DNA from: Gonocerus acuteangulatus
Taxonomy: Eukaryota > Arthropoda > Insecta > Hemiptera > Coreidae
Direction of reading: 5' to 3'
Assembly: GCA_946811695.1 (NCBI GenBank)
Contig: OX328127.1
Coordinates: 45,394,611 to 45,458,610, forward strand
DNA: 64,000 nucleotides
Shown: one piece after another, positions 1 to 11,749 of the stretch
Layout: each line of letters begins with the position of its first letter
Position numbering within the stretch: the stretch's first letter is position 1
Position numbers and translations under genes: made by a program
Notes under the pieces: model-generated
What the model was told of the DNA's origin: nothing
Database searches by the model: none
Seen by the model: only the letters and a program-made list of their open reading frames with translations

Positions 1-290
1 TTGATTCTCGAAGCAATTTGACAAAAACTGTTAAAATAGGATGACATAGGAATGTGGCTTGCATCGTCTGGAATAGCTATGATATTGCTAGGTTGAATAA
101 ATACACATTCCACTTTGAAAATAGGATTGAACAGGTAATTCATTAAAACTAACATCTGCAACATTTCCAATGAATCCGGTGTGAGAAAAGTACTGCAGAA
201 ATGCAAACTTATTGTTTGGGATGAATGTACAATTAAACACAAAAAAAGGTCTCCCCCAACACTTAGCTATGTTCTAATGCTATTTTTTTT
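1..290 (+). pseudogene. Helitron Rep/Pif1-type helicase relic
   Basis: The plus-strand frame starting at base 1 reads, through about five stop codons, segments typical of the Pif1-like helicase of Helitron rolling-circle transposons: LASSGIAMILLG near 80-113, ICNISNESG near 150-180, then KVLQKCKLIVWDECTIKHKK near 187-246. The last holds the Walker-B/DExx motif (WDEC). The homology fades after about 250 and runs into a C16 tract at 301-317. It lies antisense in a furry intron and continues past the left edge. The opposite strand is also open here for about 80 codons, but I take that as a shadow of the helicase frame. Confidence 0.6.
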
Positions 291-418
291 AATGCTTTTT
301 ACCCCCCCCCCCCCCCCACTACACGTTTTTAACCAAACTGAGCTGCAGCAACCACGTACAACTAGTAATAATAACATATCTAAATATTTATTGTGTTTGC
401 TTTGCATGAATCAAATAC

Positions 419-3400
419 CTGGGATTCGGCTAATACAGCTTCAATTTTTCGATCAGCTTGTACAGTAAACTCAGTAAAAAGTGTTTTCATAACAAATTCG
501 CCTGGGCGCACATCTAAGTCCAAGTGATGAGAGCTCCTTTCTTTGTGAGCTCCCCATGGCAGTATTGACACAATACTCGAAGATCCTCTGTCGCTTTCTA
601 AAATGACAATTATCAACTAATCAATTATACTAGCACAAGAAAATGATTTCCAAAAATAAAATCATACTACGGCATACTAAAATTTGTATGAACAATATTT
701 GCATTGAATCCGTACCAAGAGTAGCTGTTGGGGTAGTTTCAGAAGTACTGAGGTGCTGGCTGTTAGATTCACTTGCTTCATTAGGTCCAATGTTCAGAGT
801 CTCATTACCATTTTCACTGTCAGAATTGTTTCCACTTTCAACACCACTTTCTAAAAAAACAGAAAGGTCATTCATCATTAAACTAGAATAAAACAAAAAG
901 GAAAACAAAATATTGATAATGGTGAAGTGTATATGGTGAATGTTTCTATAAGATTACAAATTTATCATGATTAAATAAGATAAATGCAGCACACTCGGTA
1001 TCATACAAATAGTAAATAAGAAATCTTAAGTGATAATTGTTTCAGTGTAACACAATGGCATGTAATTCTAAAGAGCAATGAAATTAATGGTGAATAATCA
1101 TTAAATCTGGAATTACTTCAAAACAAAGCCCTTTTAAACAAACGTTACTTTCCAAGAAAACATTCCGAGTATATCCGACTATTATAATTATAAAAATGTA
1201 GTAACTCTGTTTTTGCAAGAAAAATCAAAATTAACAACTTTTCTTAACACTTCCTTATTGCGCCTTGAAACTTGTTACTTTTTCTGGCATGTTTCGCAGA
1301 GGGGGTATGACTTTAATGAAGAAAATTCTTTGCTTGACTCATAACTCTCATTGGTACCTTGCATATTACGCAAGTTGTGCACTTTAATAATTTAGAGATC
1401 CTTGCCTTAGAAATAATATTACAGTACTACTTCATGTAAAAATGCATCCCCAAAAAAACATAAATGTGAAATAGAGGCCAAGTTCCTGCCCCCACAAAGA
1501 AACACTCCCTTCCTTAAAAATATCCCCTCCAAAAAAGTAGTATGAGTTGGTGTATTAATTCAACCAAAAATATTTGACAATACAAGAGATGATACAAGAA
1601 AGAAATGTCCAAGTTCATTACTTGGAAGACCTCATAGTTACTTACTAAGAACAGTAAAGACACTTCAACTGACCTTTAAAAACAACAATAAAAATACTTA
1701 TATCCAGTTACTAAAATATCACTTTCCTCAACCAGGTATATTCTTAAACTTGGCATTTTTTTTTTTGTGCCAAAATTATCTTTAGAGAAAAACTAAACAT
1801 TGCCAAGTTTAAGAATATTCCTGGTTGAGGAAAGTGATATTTTAGTAATTGGATATAAGTATTTTTATTGTTGTTTTTAAAGGTCAGTTGAAGTGTCTTT
1901 ACTGTTCTTAGTAAGTAACTATGAGGTCTTCCAAGTAATGAACTTGGACATTTCTTTCTTGTATCATCTCTTGTATTGGCAAATATTTTTGGTTGAATTA
2001 ATACACCAACTCATACTACTTTTTTGGAGTGTAGAATGGTAAGGCATTTTTGGGGGGTTTTAGGAGGGGATATTTTTGAGGAAGGGAGTGTTTCTTTGTG
2101 GGGGCAGGAACTTGGCCTCTATTTCACATTTATGTTTTTTTGGGGATCTCATTACTTTCTTCTAAGTATTAAATAGAATTTAGTTGCCGCATACCTACTG
2201 GCTTTTGTACTTCATATAAAACCAGGGTCTTTGGATTCTGCATAAGGTTCTCCTTACTGCTTGATATTTGATACCAATAATCAACCTACATACATCTAAT
2301 TACTAGACTAGAAAAGTTAGAAGCTCTTCCAGATGACATTACTCTAGAGGACAAATTGATTGCTCTCTTAACTAAATTATTATACTGTAAAACACAGAAA
2401 CCTTATCCCGAGGATAAAGATCAGAATAGGGAAAGTGCCGAAGGCCTTCAAGAAAAATATAAGAACAAAGACGATACATTTTGGGTTTGTGATCCTAAAC
2501 TTTGTAATTTAGATGGCTCGACTTTGAAAAACTTAGTATCTGCTTTGAAGTATATTATGCAGTGAACCCCTACGACTTTATTTACTACATTTAAGAAAGA
2601 AGTCACAACTGTTTTTGTTAATATATGTCGAAATGTTTTTTAAAACATCAAATATAGGTTCTCCTTACCAAGACGATTCATTTGATACCCCACATGATGT
2701 GTTTCAGAAGGAATGATGGCATTTCGATGGAACAAAAAGTAGAAAACGTCATAGGTAATATGACACTCCCGTATCAAGACCTACCTGCGTGCCAAGTTTG
2801 GTCAAAATAGGCCAAACGGTGTGAATTTGTATAAGGAACAAACATACATACAGACAGCTGAAAGACCTTTTTTACCTAGCCTATTGCATTTCCCAGACCA
2901 AGGCCTACCTGTGTGCCAAGTTTGGTCAAAATCGGTCAAATGGTATGAATTTGTGTAAGGAACAAACATGCAGACAGACAGCTGATAGACGATTTTGACC
3001 AGCCTATGACACTACCCGGATAAAGACCGACATGTGTGTCAAATTTTGTCAAAATCGGTCAAACGGTACGGACTTGTAAGAGGAACAAACATACAGACAG
3101 ACAGCTGGTATAAGATTCTTACCGAGCCTATGTGCGTCTAAATGTTTCTTAAAACGTCAAATATAGGTTCTTCATACCGAGACAATTCATTTGATACCCC
3201 ACATCATGGGTTTCGGACGGAATGATGGGTTTCGGACGGAATGATGGGTTTCCGAAGGAAGTACAAAACTGGCATGCCCCCACCCCGGAAGCGGAGTCAA
3301 ACACAACTTTTCGCGATTTTTCGATTTTTTCCTTTAATAACGTCTTCATATCTATCTTCATGCAAAATTTCAAGTCTCTAGCATCATGGGAAGTGCCTAA

Positions 3401-4651
3401 TAATTTTGATGAGTCAGTGAGTGAGTGAGTCCTATAAATCCCGATTTTCGATCGCTTATATCTCAGAAACTATTTGATGTAGAATTATGAAAATTTCCAG
3501 TTTTACTCACATCTAGTAGTGTAATACCTGTGTAAAATTTTATAACTTTATCTTTACCTGGTTGAAAGTTATGAGAGGGTAAAAATCGGCTCTAAGACCG
3601 CCAGTAATATAGACACAGTATGCTTAGGCCGGAACTTGGCCTGGCGCACTACCGTGCGCCTAGATAGAAACCAAGGGTTTGAGATTTGAAATTTTACCAA
3701 TAGGAAGGATATGGTTAAAGAGAATGTGTAATTAATGCAATATTTTCCAGATAAAATTACCATCTGTGATCTACTTGTAATATTGTAGACGACTTATCTA
3801 AAATTTAAAATTGTCTAAAATTTCAATTATAATAATACAAAAAGAATAAGTATGCCATTCTAATTATATAATAAAAAATATCTTAAAAATGCAATCATAT
3901 ATAAACTGAACAATAGTAGATATTTACAACTGTTAATGTGATATTATGCTTTTCGACATCTTACCTCAGCAGAACCTGGAAAGTAATAAATACACTACAA
4001 ATCCAACAAACATCTGTTGACGCTATTTTTATAATAACTTAGGAATGTAAAAACATAGGAATTGGGAAAATTAATGTCCAAGAAAGACCAATTCTTTAGC
4101 TTATTCTACTTTTTTATTTCTAAAATGTTCTCCCCTCTGGATTAAATATAAATATTACAGAAAAACTCTTCCACTCATGAAATCAATGCAAGAATGAATG
4201 GCATTTATTTATTTAATTGCACTAGAAAGTATGTATAAATAATAATTGGAAGTCATTTCAGTAGACAAGATTGCAATCTCAGAAAAAAATACAATTTGAA
4301 CATACAAAACCTCCCTAAAATTATTTTGTAATTATCCCATTATGAAAAAAGAAATATATAAGTAAAAAATAATAATAATAAATTAAAATCTTCTCTAAAT
4401 AAATAAAACCATAAAATACAGTAATCACAATAAATAAAAACAAGGATCATCAAAAATCATAATAAAGCTTAATCCTACACAAAGAAACCATTTAGTTGCC
4501 TGACAATTGAATATTTCAGCATGTGTGTTATTTAAAAAAAGTAGTGAATATGTGTGAAATTGTACCGATGTAATTCATAAAAACAACTTTGAGAATAATT
4601 TGAAAACAACTCACCATCAATTTCATCACTATCTATGTCTTGATGCAACAT
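419..4651 (-). CDS. fry: Furry (fry) homologue, N-terminal exons only (gene continues past left edge)
   Basis: Three minus-strand exons join in phase: 4651-4615 (12 codons plus 1 nt, starting ATG), 850-716 and 597-419, all with AG acceptors and GT donors and phase-1 introns between them; about 117 residues are visible. The first two exons are acidic and Ser/Asn-rich (DIDSDEID, SDSENGNE), a low-complexity leader. The third carries the conserved Furry N-terminal block RPGEFVMKTLFTEFTVQADR followed by KIEAVLAES, which in the family precedes the long HEAT-like scaffold. Furry is a very large scaffold for NDR/Tricornered kinases controlling polarised growth, dendrite tiling and mitotic spindles. 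The rest of the protein must lie left of position 1. The start is uncertain: the reading frame stays open upstream to a TAG at 4712-4714, and an acceptor-like sequence lies just upstream of the ATG (about 4676), so an earlier exon is possible. Identification rests on recognising the block, not on a search. Confidence 0.8.
1446..2147. repeat. 702-bp near-palindrome (foldback/hairpin element) in furry intron
   Basis: The left arm 1446-1757 is repeated in reverse complement as 1801-2147, with a loop of about 43 nt (1758-1800). The outer ends read ATCCCCAAAAAAACAT on both arms. Arm identity is very high; the main difference is an extra block of about 34 nt in the right arm near 2029-2062. No coding sequence was recognised in the arms. 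No clear target-site duplication was seen, so the origin (foldback transposon or inverted duplication) is open. Transcribed as part of the furry intron it would form one long hairpin. Confidence 0.9.
2290..2565 (+). pseudogene. Unidentified coding-like remnant, about 90 codons
   Basis: A plus-strand frame open from about 2275 to the TGA at 2563-2565 has protein-like composition: a charged start (LEKLEALPDDITLEDKL) and an end with CDPKLCNLDGSTLKNL. It lacks an ATG at its beginning. The reverse frame is full of stops, so it is not a shadow. It sits antisense inside the furry intron. It could be a terminal exon of an unrelated gene, a processed-pseudogene tail or a transposon fragment. I do not recognise the family. 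Confidence 0.35.
2630..3620 (+). repeat. Degenerate internally repeated transposon tail
   Basis: Two diverged copies of a block of about 85 bp lie about 507 bp apart (2636-2720 and 3143-3230; shared core CATTTGATACCCCACAT). Between them are three roughly 110-bp units, near 2767, 2885 and 3015, each with CCAAGTTTGGTCAAAAT-like text followed by GGAACAAACATRCAGACAGA-like text. Downstream, GAGTGAGTGAG occurs near 3417-3430. Such modules are common in 3' tails of invertebrate mobile elements, but I cannot assign a class. No ORF of note. Confidence 0.55.
3621..4614. other. furry intron, no element recognised
   Basis: AT-rich sequence with short poly-A and TAA-type runs. I see no gene, inverted repeat or SINE here. 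Confidence 0.5.
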
Positions 4652-5153
4652 TTTTCGTTGATAAATTTTAGTAGCTTTAAAAGAAATGTAGACGTGAACA
4701 ATCCAAACACACTAAAAAGAAGTTAAGTTAAGATTATGTTATGAATAGTCCTTATTATATTTGAATACTAACTAAAAACAAAATAATTAAAGGAATAATC
4801 TAATAGCACAACTGCCTAAATATAACACCATTACTAACACTCTTAAATCATATTATATCCATCACTGTAAATGAGTGTGCATATCTGCTTAAATGAAATA
4901 AAAAATTTCAGATACCACATATCAACAACTTCAAATTCGTTGTATGGTTTACCAACGACTAGGTTATGACATCTTTATAACCTTGTCCCTAGATTTTCTA
5001 CCTCGCTTGAAACGTTATTGTTTTCCGTCGTTGTTTTTAAGTTGTATTCGTTTATAATTATCTATTAACTAATTTATTTTTAATTGCGTCTTTAAACGTA
5101 TAATTGTATATTTTTTTATTGCTCTAAGATCTCGTGTTAAACCCTTTCAAGAA
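4652..5153. promoter_or_regulatory. Shared head-to-head intergenic region, furry / SMARCAD1
   Basis: The putative furry ATG (minus, 4651) and the SMARCAD1 ATG (plus, 5154) are 502 bp apart and diverge, so both promoters and 5'UTRs must fall here unless upstream non-coding exons exist. The region is AT-rich with no obvious CpG island or TATA box that I can assign. A bidirectional promoter is inferred from geometry only. Confidence 0.45.
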
Positions 5154-8100
5154 ATGCTTTCTACAAACAATACTAAAACACCAAACCTTCTGGAAGATTT
5201 GAAAAAATATAGTTTCCAAAAGAAGAATGAAGCTAAAGACAGCATTGAAGGTAACTTAACTATTACTGTCTCAGTAGATTATTACAACGGATGTATTATT
5301 TTCATGTTGTGGCAATTTTTTTCTTAATACTGTTTTAAATTGTGCAACATTGTCTACTAAATGGTATATTCATGTTGTTAAGTTTTTTTCTTTTATTATA
5401 ATTCTTTCAGCAACTAAAGAAATCGCTTCTAACTCAGGTGCACATGTAATTTCCTCAGAATCAGAAGAAAACACAAGAGAGTCAGATGATATGCCTAAAA
5501 TTTCATTTTGTATGGGATCTGTCAATATCCCAGAAGACAGCTCAGATTCCTATTCAGGTAATATTGAGTTTCTCCTAATATTTCTTTAATCTAGAAAATT
5601 TTCAATTCTTTTGACATAAATATGTTCATTATTCTACATTAAGTTTCTTTTTATTTTTCAGTATCATTAGTTTATGATTCTTATGGAGTGATAATATCTT
5701 GCAATTCTTTTTTATTTTTAAATATCTTTATTTGCTAATTATACAATACAATAAGTATTTTCTAAAATTCTTATGTTCAGGATTTGATGACATGAAGGAC
5801 CGATAGGAAAAAAGCCAATTGGCCAAAACCTATTAACTTGGACTTTTATCTTGGGTTACATTTTCTTTTAGGGTGACTATTTACAGTATTTACATTATTT
5901 TACAAGATTTGTTTACAATAGGTCTCTTGGCCATTTGCGCTTGAGGCGGCGGTGAGGGTTACCGGGAATGGAGGATGAGGGTTGTTGATTTGGGGATTGT
6001 AGTGACCAGGCAAGCGGGAGTGGACGTTAAAGTATTGGGTTTTGGACAGGGTTTGGAAAAAGGGATTTCTTAGTCGTTATGGATAGTGAAGTTTGAGACA
6101 TAGAATGGAGCATTGACTATTTTACAAAGTATTTTGGATTGGAGAGAGTGGATTCTGAGGATATTGGATCGCTTGGCACACCCCCAAACTTCCAAGCCAT
6201 ATGCCCAGATAGGTTGAAGTATAGTAGTGTATATCCGCCTCTTGTTCTGTAAAGATAATTTTGAGCGAGAGTCTAGTAGTCTAAAGTGTCTGTTTGTTTC
6301 TTGTCTTTTCTTTTGCATGTGTGGCTCCAGTTAAGTCGTCTGTCAAGGGTAAGTCCTAGGAAAATAACTTGTGTTTTTTCACTGATTTCACTCTGGTAAA
6401 GATTGATGGAGGGGCATTTGGATCTTCGAAGAGTGAATGTTATGTGGGAGGATTTTTCAGAATTGACTTTAATCCGCCATTTTGTGAACCATGGTTCCAG
6501 CAGTTGGAGATGGGATTGAGGGTGTTTGGAAGCAAGTATAGGATCTGAATTGGATGAGAGGATGGCTGTATCGTCAACAAAATTAAAGAGGGTTGTGGAA
6601 TGGTGGATGGGCATGTCAGCAGAGTACTTAGGATGCCGCCTTGTGGAACACCAGCAAGCTGAGGAATGAAGGAAGACAGAGATGATCCAAACGATACGTT
6701 GAAAGATCTGCCAGAAAGATAGGAATTTATTATTAGGTAATAGGTCGAGAGGAGGATTTTTTTGAGTTTAAAAAGCAAGCCCTTGTGCCATACCCGATCA
6801 AATGCTTGAGCGATATCAAGGAATAAACCAGAGCAATACTTCTTCGGCTCAAAGGAAGAGGAGATTGAGTCAACTATTCTGTGGCATTGGTAGATACTGG
6901 AATGGGATATTTGAAAACCAAATTGGTGGGAAGGGAAGCAGGATTCAAGAATGGGGATAAGACGTTTCGGGAGAAGCTTTTCGTGTATTTTTCCCAAAAT
7001 GGGAAGGAGGGAGATAGGGCGATAGGACAAAGGATAATTTACAGGTTTTTTGGGTTTGTGGATCATTTTAATGGTTGATAATTTCCAGTAGTTGGGAAAG
7101 TAGGTCGTTCTTAGGACTGCATTATATATGTAGGTTAGGAATAGGAGAGCTTTTTTAGGCAAACGTTTTACGATTAAGGGGGCGATTAGATCGGGTCCTG
7201 GTGGCAATTATTTTTAAATGCCAGTAAATGCCCTGTTGTATTTTTTTTTAATATGACTTCATGGCTATGATTTCTTGCATACACATACGTATGCTTATTT
7301 ACAGTTCTCTTATTATTTACTAATACCCGTAGTATTTCCATGTACTAAGACTATGTTTATTGTGGCATTTAATATTACTAAATTCCTGGGTAAGGAGTGT
7401 TTACGCCTTACAACAATGGCGAGTACTGGAATATGGATTGAAATAGAACCAGTGATAAATATCATAGTTCTTGGGAAACCCACTCATAAATAAATAATAA
7501 ATGATTAAAAGATAATTCATAATACCGTGTAATATGATAAAAGTGGTATTAACAGCAGGCCGGTGCTAATGACCCCAGCAGTCGATGCACCGGGAAAGGA
7601 AAAAATAAAAAAAAAATTAACAGAAGGTAGGAGAGAACTCCATTAACACATCTTCCCCAGGATATTGTACTGTAAATTGGAAAAGACGAGGAGAAAAAAT
7701 TTACTTATATGAGTAATAACTAATGATATTCTTTTACATAAAACTTTACAAGTAATTGTTGGTAAGTGTGAGATTATATATTTATGACATTTTAAGATCC
7801 CAAAACTGAGAATTTTGCTCTAAATAAAGTTAGAATGTAAATAAAACTAATAATGTTTATACAATTATTTTTTTTTTTATAAGATTACATAAACAGTTAG
7901 AACATATATATAGGGTTATTAAGCACTAAAGTTCACTGTTATTGAGGTTAAAGTTGGCGTAAACAGCGTATTTGTAAACATGCGCATGCACAGACATCTA
8001 ACATTGGGAAACAAAGCTAAACCATTTCTAGCCTCCATAAAATCGGAATTCTATCCTTAACATTGAGTTGGATTGACTAGAGTTTTGATAACTTCTTGAG

Positions 8101-9085
8101 CGAGCGGAAACACATACAACGTCTGTCCAAAAGTCGTCCTAGACATGCTTCTTAATATGCATGTTTACAAATACGTTGTTTATGCCATCTTTTATAACCT
8201 CAATAAGGGTGAACTTTAGTGCTTAATAACTTCTTTCCTAGTTGAGAGCAACTTTTTTTTTTTAACGGATTCGGGTTTAGTGCATCAAAATGCATTATAG
8301 TGCAAAATTTGAAAAAACAAAATCAGTGCTGTGGACGCTGTCCTTCAGTTTTACCAATATTTTTTTAGTTGGATGGAGTTACTATTTGTAACAGTCATTG
8401 ATTGGCGTAATAGTCATTGATTGGCGTAATAGTCATTGATTGGCGTAATGTGCCACACATCAGCTGTGATAATAAGTAAAGGGCTGTGATAATAAGTAAA
8501 GGGCTGTGATAATAAGTAAAGGGTATGAGATACCTTTATGGTTTTATCTAGAATATCAATTTTAAAGGCTATCAATATAAGGAATTGTCATGTTATCAGC
8601 CTAGTTCAAAGTTTTGAATCCGAAAGGTTGCTGATTCAACATTGTGATCTGGTCCTTAAGATATTACTGTGTTTGTATTAATTTTTCCAATTGCTCTAAT
8701 AAAATGAAAGCAATTCTTTCGCTCATATTTGCTTTTCAATGCTTACTAAATTCTTAGTTTCACTTTTTTCATATTATTTGTCATTTTCTTGTAGTAAAAT
8801 AATATGAAACTATATTATAATTTGCTGTAGTCTGATCGATCACTGTTGGCAATTAATAATATGTAAAACAAAAATATACAAAATTAAGATTCCTTTCACT
8901 CTAAACAAAATGATCTATGATACTACTAACTTTAAATCCCAGCTTGAATGAACAGCTTTTCTTTTTAGCACTTTCCTCCGAAGGAAAGTAGCTATTGAGG
9001 TTGCACTCATGACAGAATTTTTGAAAAATTTCTTCAAATCTATATCAATCCTACCTAGTAGACACCGAAAATGACCCCCGTTAAA

Positions 9086-9177
<92 letters not shown>

Positions 9178-10956
9178 CTGTTAACACGATAGCGGCCAGA
9201 GTTTTTGTTTTTTTGTCACAAAACTTGGTATATAGCATTCAATTAGCAAACGATTGAATGAGTTCGTTAACCACCAAAATCGGTCCACCGGAAGGGGGGG
9301 TTTACCCCGAACCCAAAACACTAATTTGACCATGCCAGCCGTAATATTTGTTATATTTCAAAGAAACTTGGTATTCGTAGTGTTAATTTAGAGAGAAAAG
9401 TGAGATGTAAAAATAAACTAAATCGGTTCATTAGAAGGGGGGGGGGTTTACTTCGGACCCACAATACCAATTCGCCACTACCAGCCGTAAGTTTTGTTAT
9501 ATCTCGACGAAACTAGGTATTCGTAGTGGTAATCTAGAGAGAAAAGTGAGATGTAAAAATAAACTAAATCGGTTCATTAGAAGGGGGGGGGGTTTACTTG
9601 GGACCCACAATACCAATTCGCCACTACCAGCCATGATTTTTGTTATATTTCGACGAAACTCGGTATTCGTAGTGGTAATCTACAGGTAAAAATAAACTAA
9701 ATTGGTTCATTAGGAGGGGGGGGGGGGGGTTTACTCTGGACCCAAATTACTAATATACGCATACCGGTCGTAATTTCTGTTGTATTGTAACAAAACGCGG
9801 TATACGTCATGGGTAATTCATGGGAAAGAAGTGTTGTAAAAATGAGCTAAATTGGTCAATCGGAAAGGGGTGTTTACTTTGTAATATATTTCAATAGAAT
9901 TAGCTTGCCAGACGTAGGTTCGCAAGGCCGTGGCGAGGAGCGCTTTCTACCACTAGAGGGACTGTATCCTGTTCCTGCGTCAGATCAAAAGACGAAAATA
10001 TTAAGTTTTTTGTATTTATTAAGTAGTGTAGTAGGTACCATGTGTAAACATAACTCTGGAAGCAAATTAATTACAAAATTAATAATTGAACAGTTACTCA
10101 TTACAAAATTAAAAGAGAACTATTCATGTATTTATTTTATTTATGTAGGATATTTTAAGCAAATTGTTCTGGAAACTAGTCTACACTACCCAAATTCTGA
10201 GGAAAGTGCTTAGTTATGCAGCTTCTGCATGACGGACTTTTTTCAAATGTTTTGTGACTTTTGCTCAGTACTATTATTATTTTGTTCTATATGACCTTCT
10301 TTCTTTTTTTCTAATTTTAATATTTCTTTTATATTGTAGGAGTTAACGGAAAAGAAAGCCTTAGTGAATCTCCAAAAAGTAATTTGAAAATAAACAGTGT
10401 TCATACGATATCTGACTCCGAGAGTAGTGACTCAATGAATCGTGTAAAAAAAAAGTCAGTACTTATTTCTGACTCGGAAGATGAAGAGACAAATGAAGGT
10501 ATTAATCAAATAAAATCATTATTCTGTTATGTATGTTTAATTTTTGTATTACTTTTTTTAATGTTTATTCAACAGCTCCAAAGAAATATTCAAGAATAAA
10601 AACACTTAGTTCATTCCATTTTAAGAAAAAAAATGATACTAGTCAAAGCAAAAGTGAAAGTAGTAGTGAAAATGGTTTGAAGAGGAAAGCGGGCTCACCC
10701 CCAAAAATGAGAAAGGAAAAAAAAGGTATTGTAACTTTACTTAAATTGATCAATTGAGGCATTATTTCTTCGACATATTTTCAGTCATAATTATGAAATT
10801 AAACAATAACTGTCAATTAGTATTTTTAATGATCAACACATCATGCATAACTCTTTTAAAGAAAGAAAGTGAAACATGCATTTTCTTAGTAGTTGAACCT
10901 ATTTATTGATCCAGTAAGGCCGGCTGGAAAATTCCATGTTTCAGAGCCCTTAGATC

Positions 10957-11038
<82 letters not shown>

Positions 11039-11706
11039 TGATGTTATTTTTCGTCGCTGGGATAGTATTTTTAGATGGAACGGCATTTTTCTCCAGCGGT
11101 GGTACTCCTCCTCACTTCTTCCCGGAATATTTCGATGGATTCATCTCCATCTTCTTCAGCCAGGTACTTGTTTCTTCCTCGGTGGTAGCCAAGGGAAGCT
11201 GCTTCTATTTTCCTCGCCGTAAGGTTTTATATGTTTGATGTTATTTTTTGTCGCTGGGATAGTATTTTTAGATGGAACGGCATTTTTCTCCAGCGGTGGT
11301 ACTCCTCCTCACTTCTTCCCGGAATATTTCGATGGATTCATCTCCATCTTCTTCAGCCAGGTACTTGTTTCTTCCTCGGTGGTAGCCAAGGGAAGCTGCT
11401 TCTATTTTCCTCGCCGTAAGTTTTTATATGTTTGATGTTATTTTTCGTCGCTGGGATAGTATTTTTAGATGGAGTGGCATTTTTCTCCAGCGGTGGTACT
11501 CCTCCTCATTTCTTCCCGGAATATTTCGATGGATTCATCTCCATCTTCTTCAGCCAGGTACTTGTTTCTTTCTCGGTGGTAGCCCTTGGCTACCACCGAG
11601 GAAGAAACAAGTACCTGGCTGAAGAAGATGGAGATGAATCCATCGAAATATTCCGGGAAGAAGTGAGGAGGAGTACCACCGCTGGAGAAAAATGCCGTTC
11701 CATCTA

Positions 11707-11749
<43 letters not shown>

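Noticed and set aside
1..260. Long minus-strand open frame running off the left edge
   Set aside because: The plus strand of the same bases matches Helitron helicase motifs (WDEC block); the minus frame is taken as its shadow.
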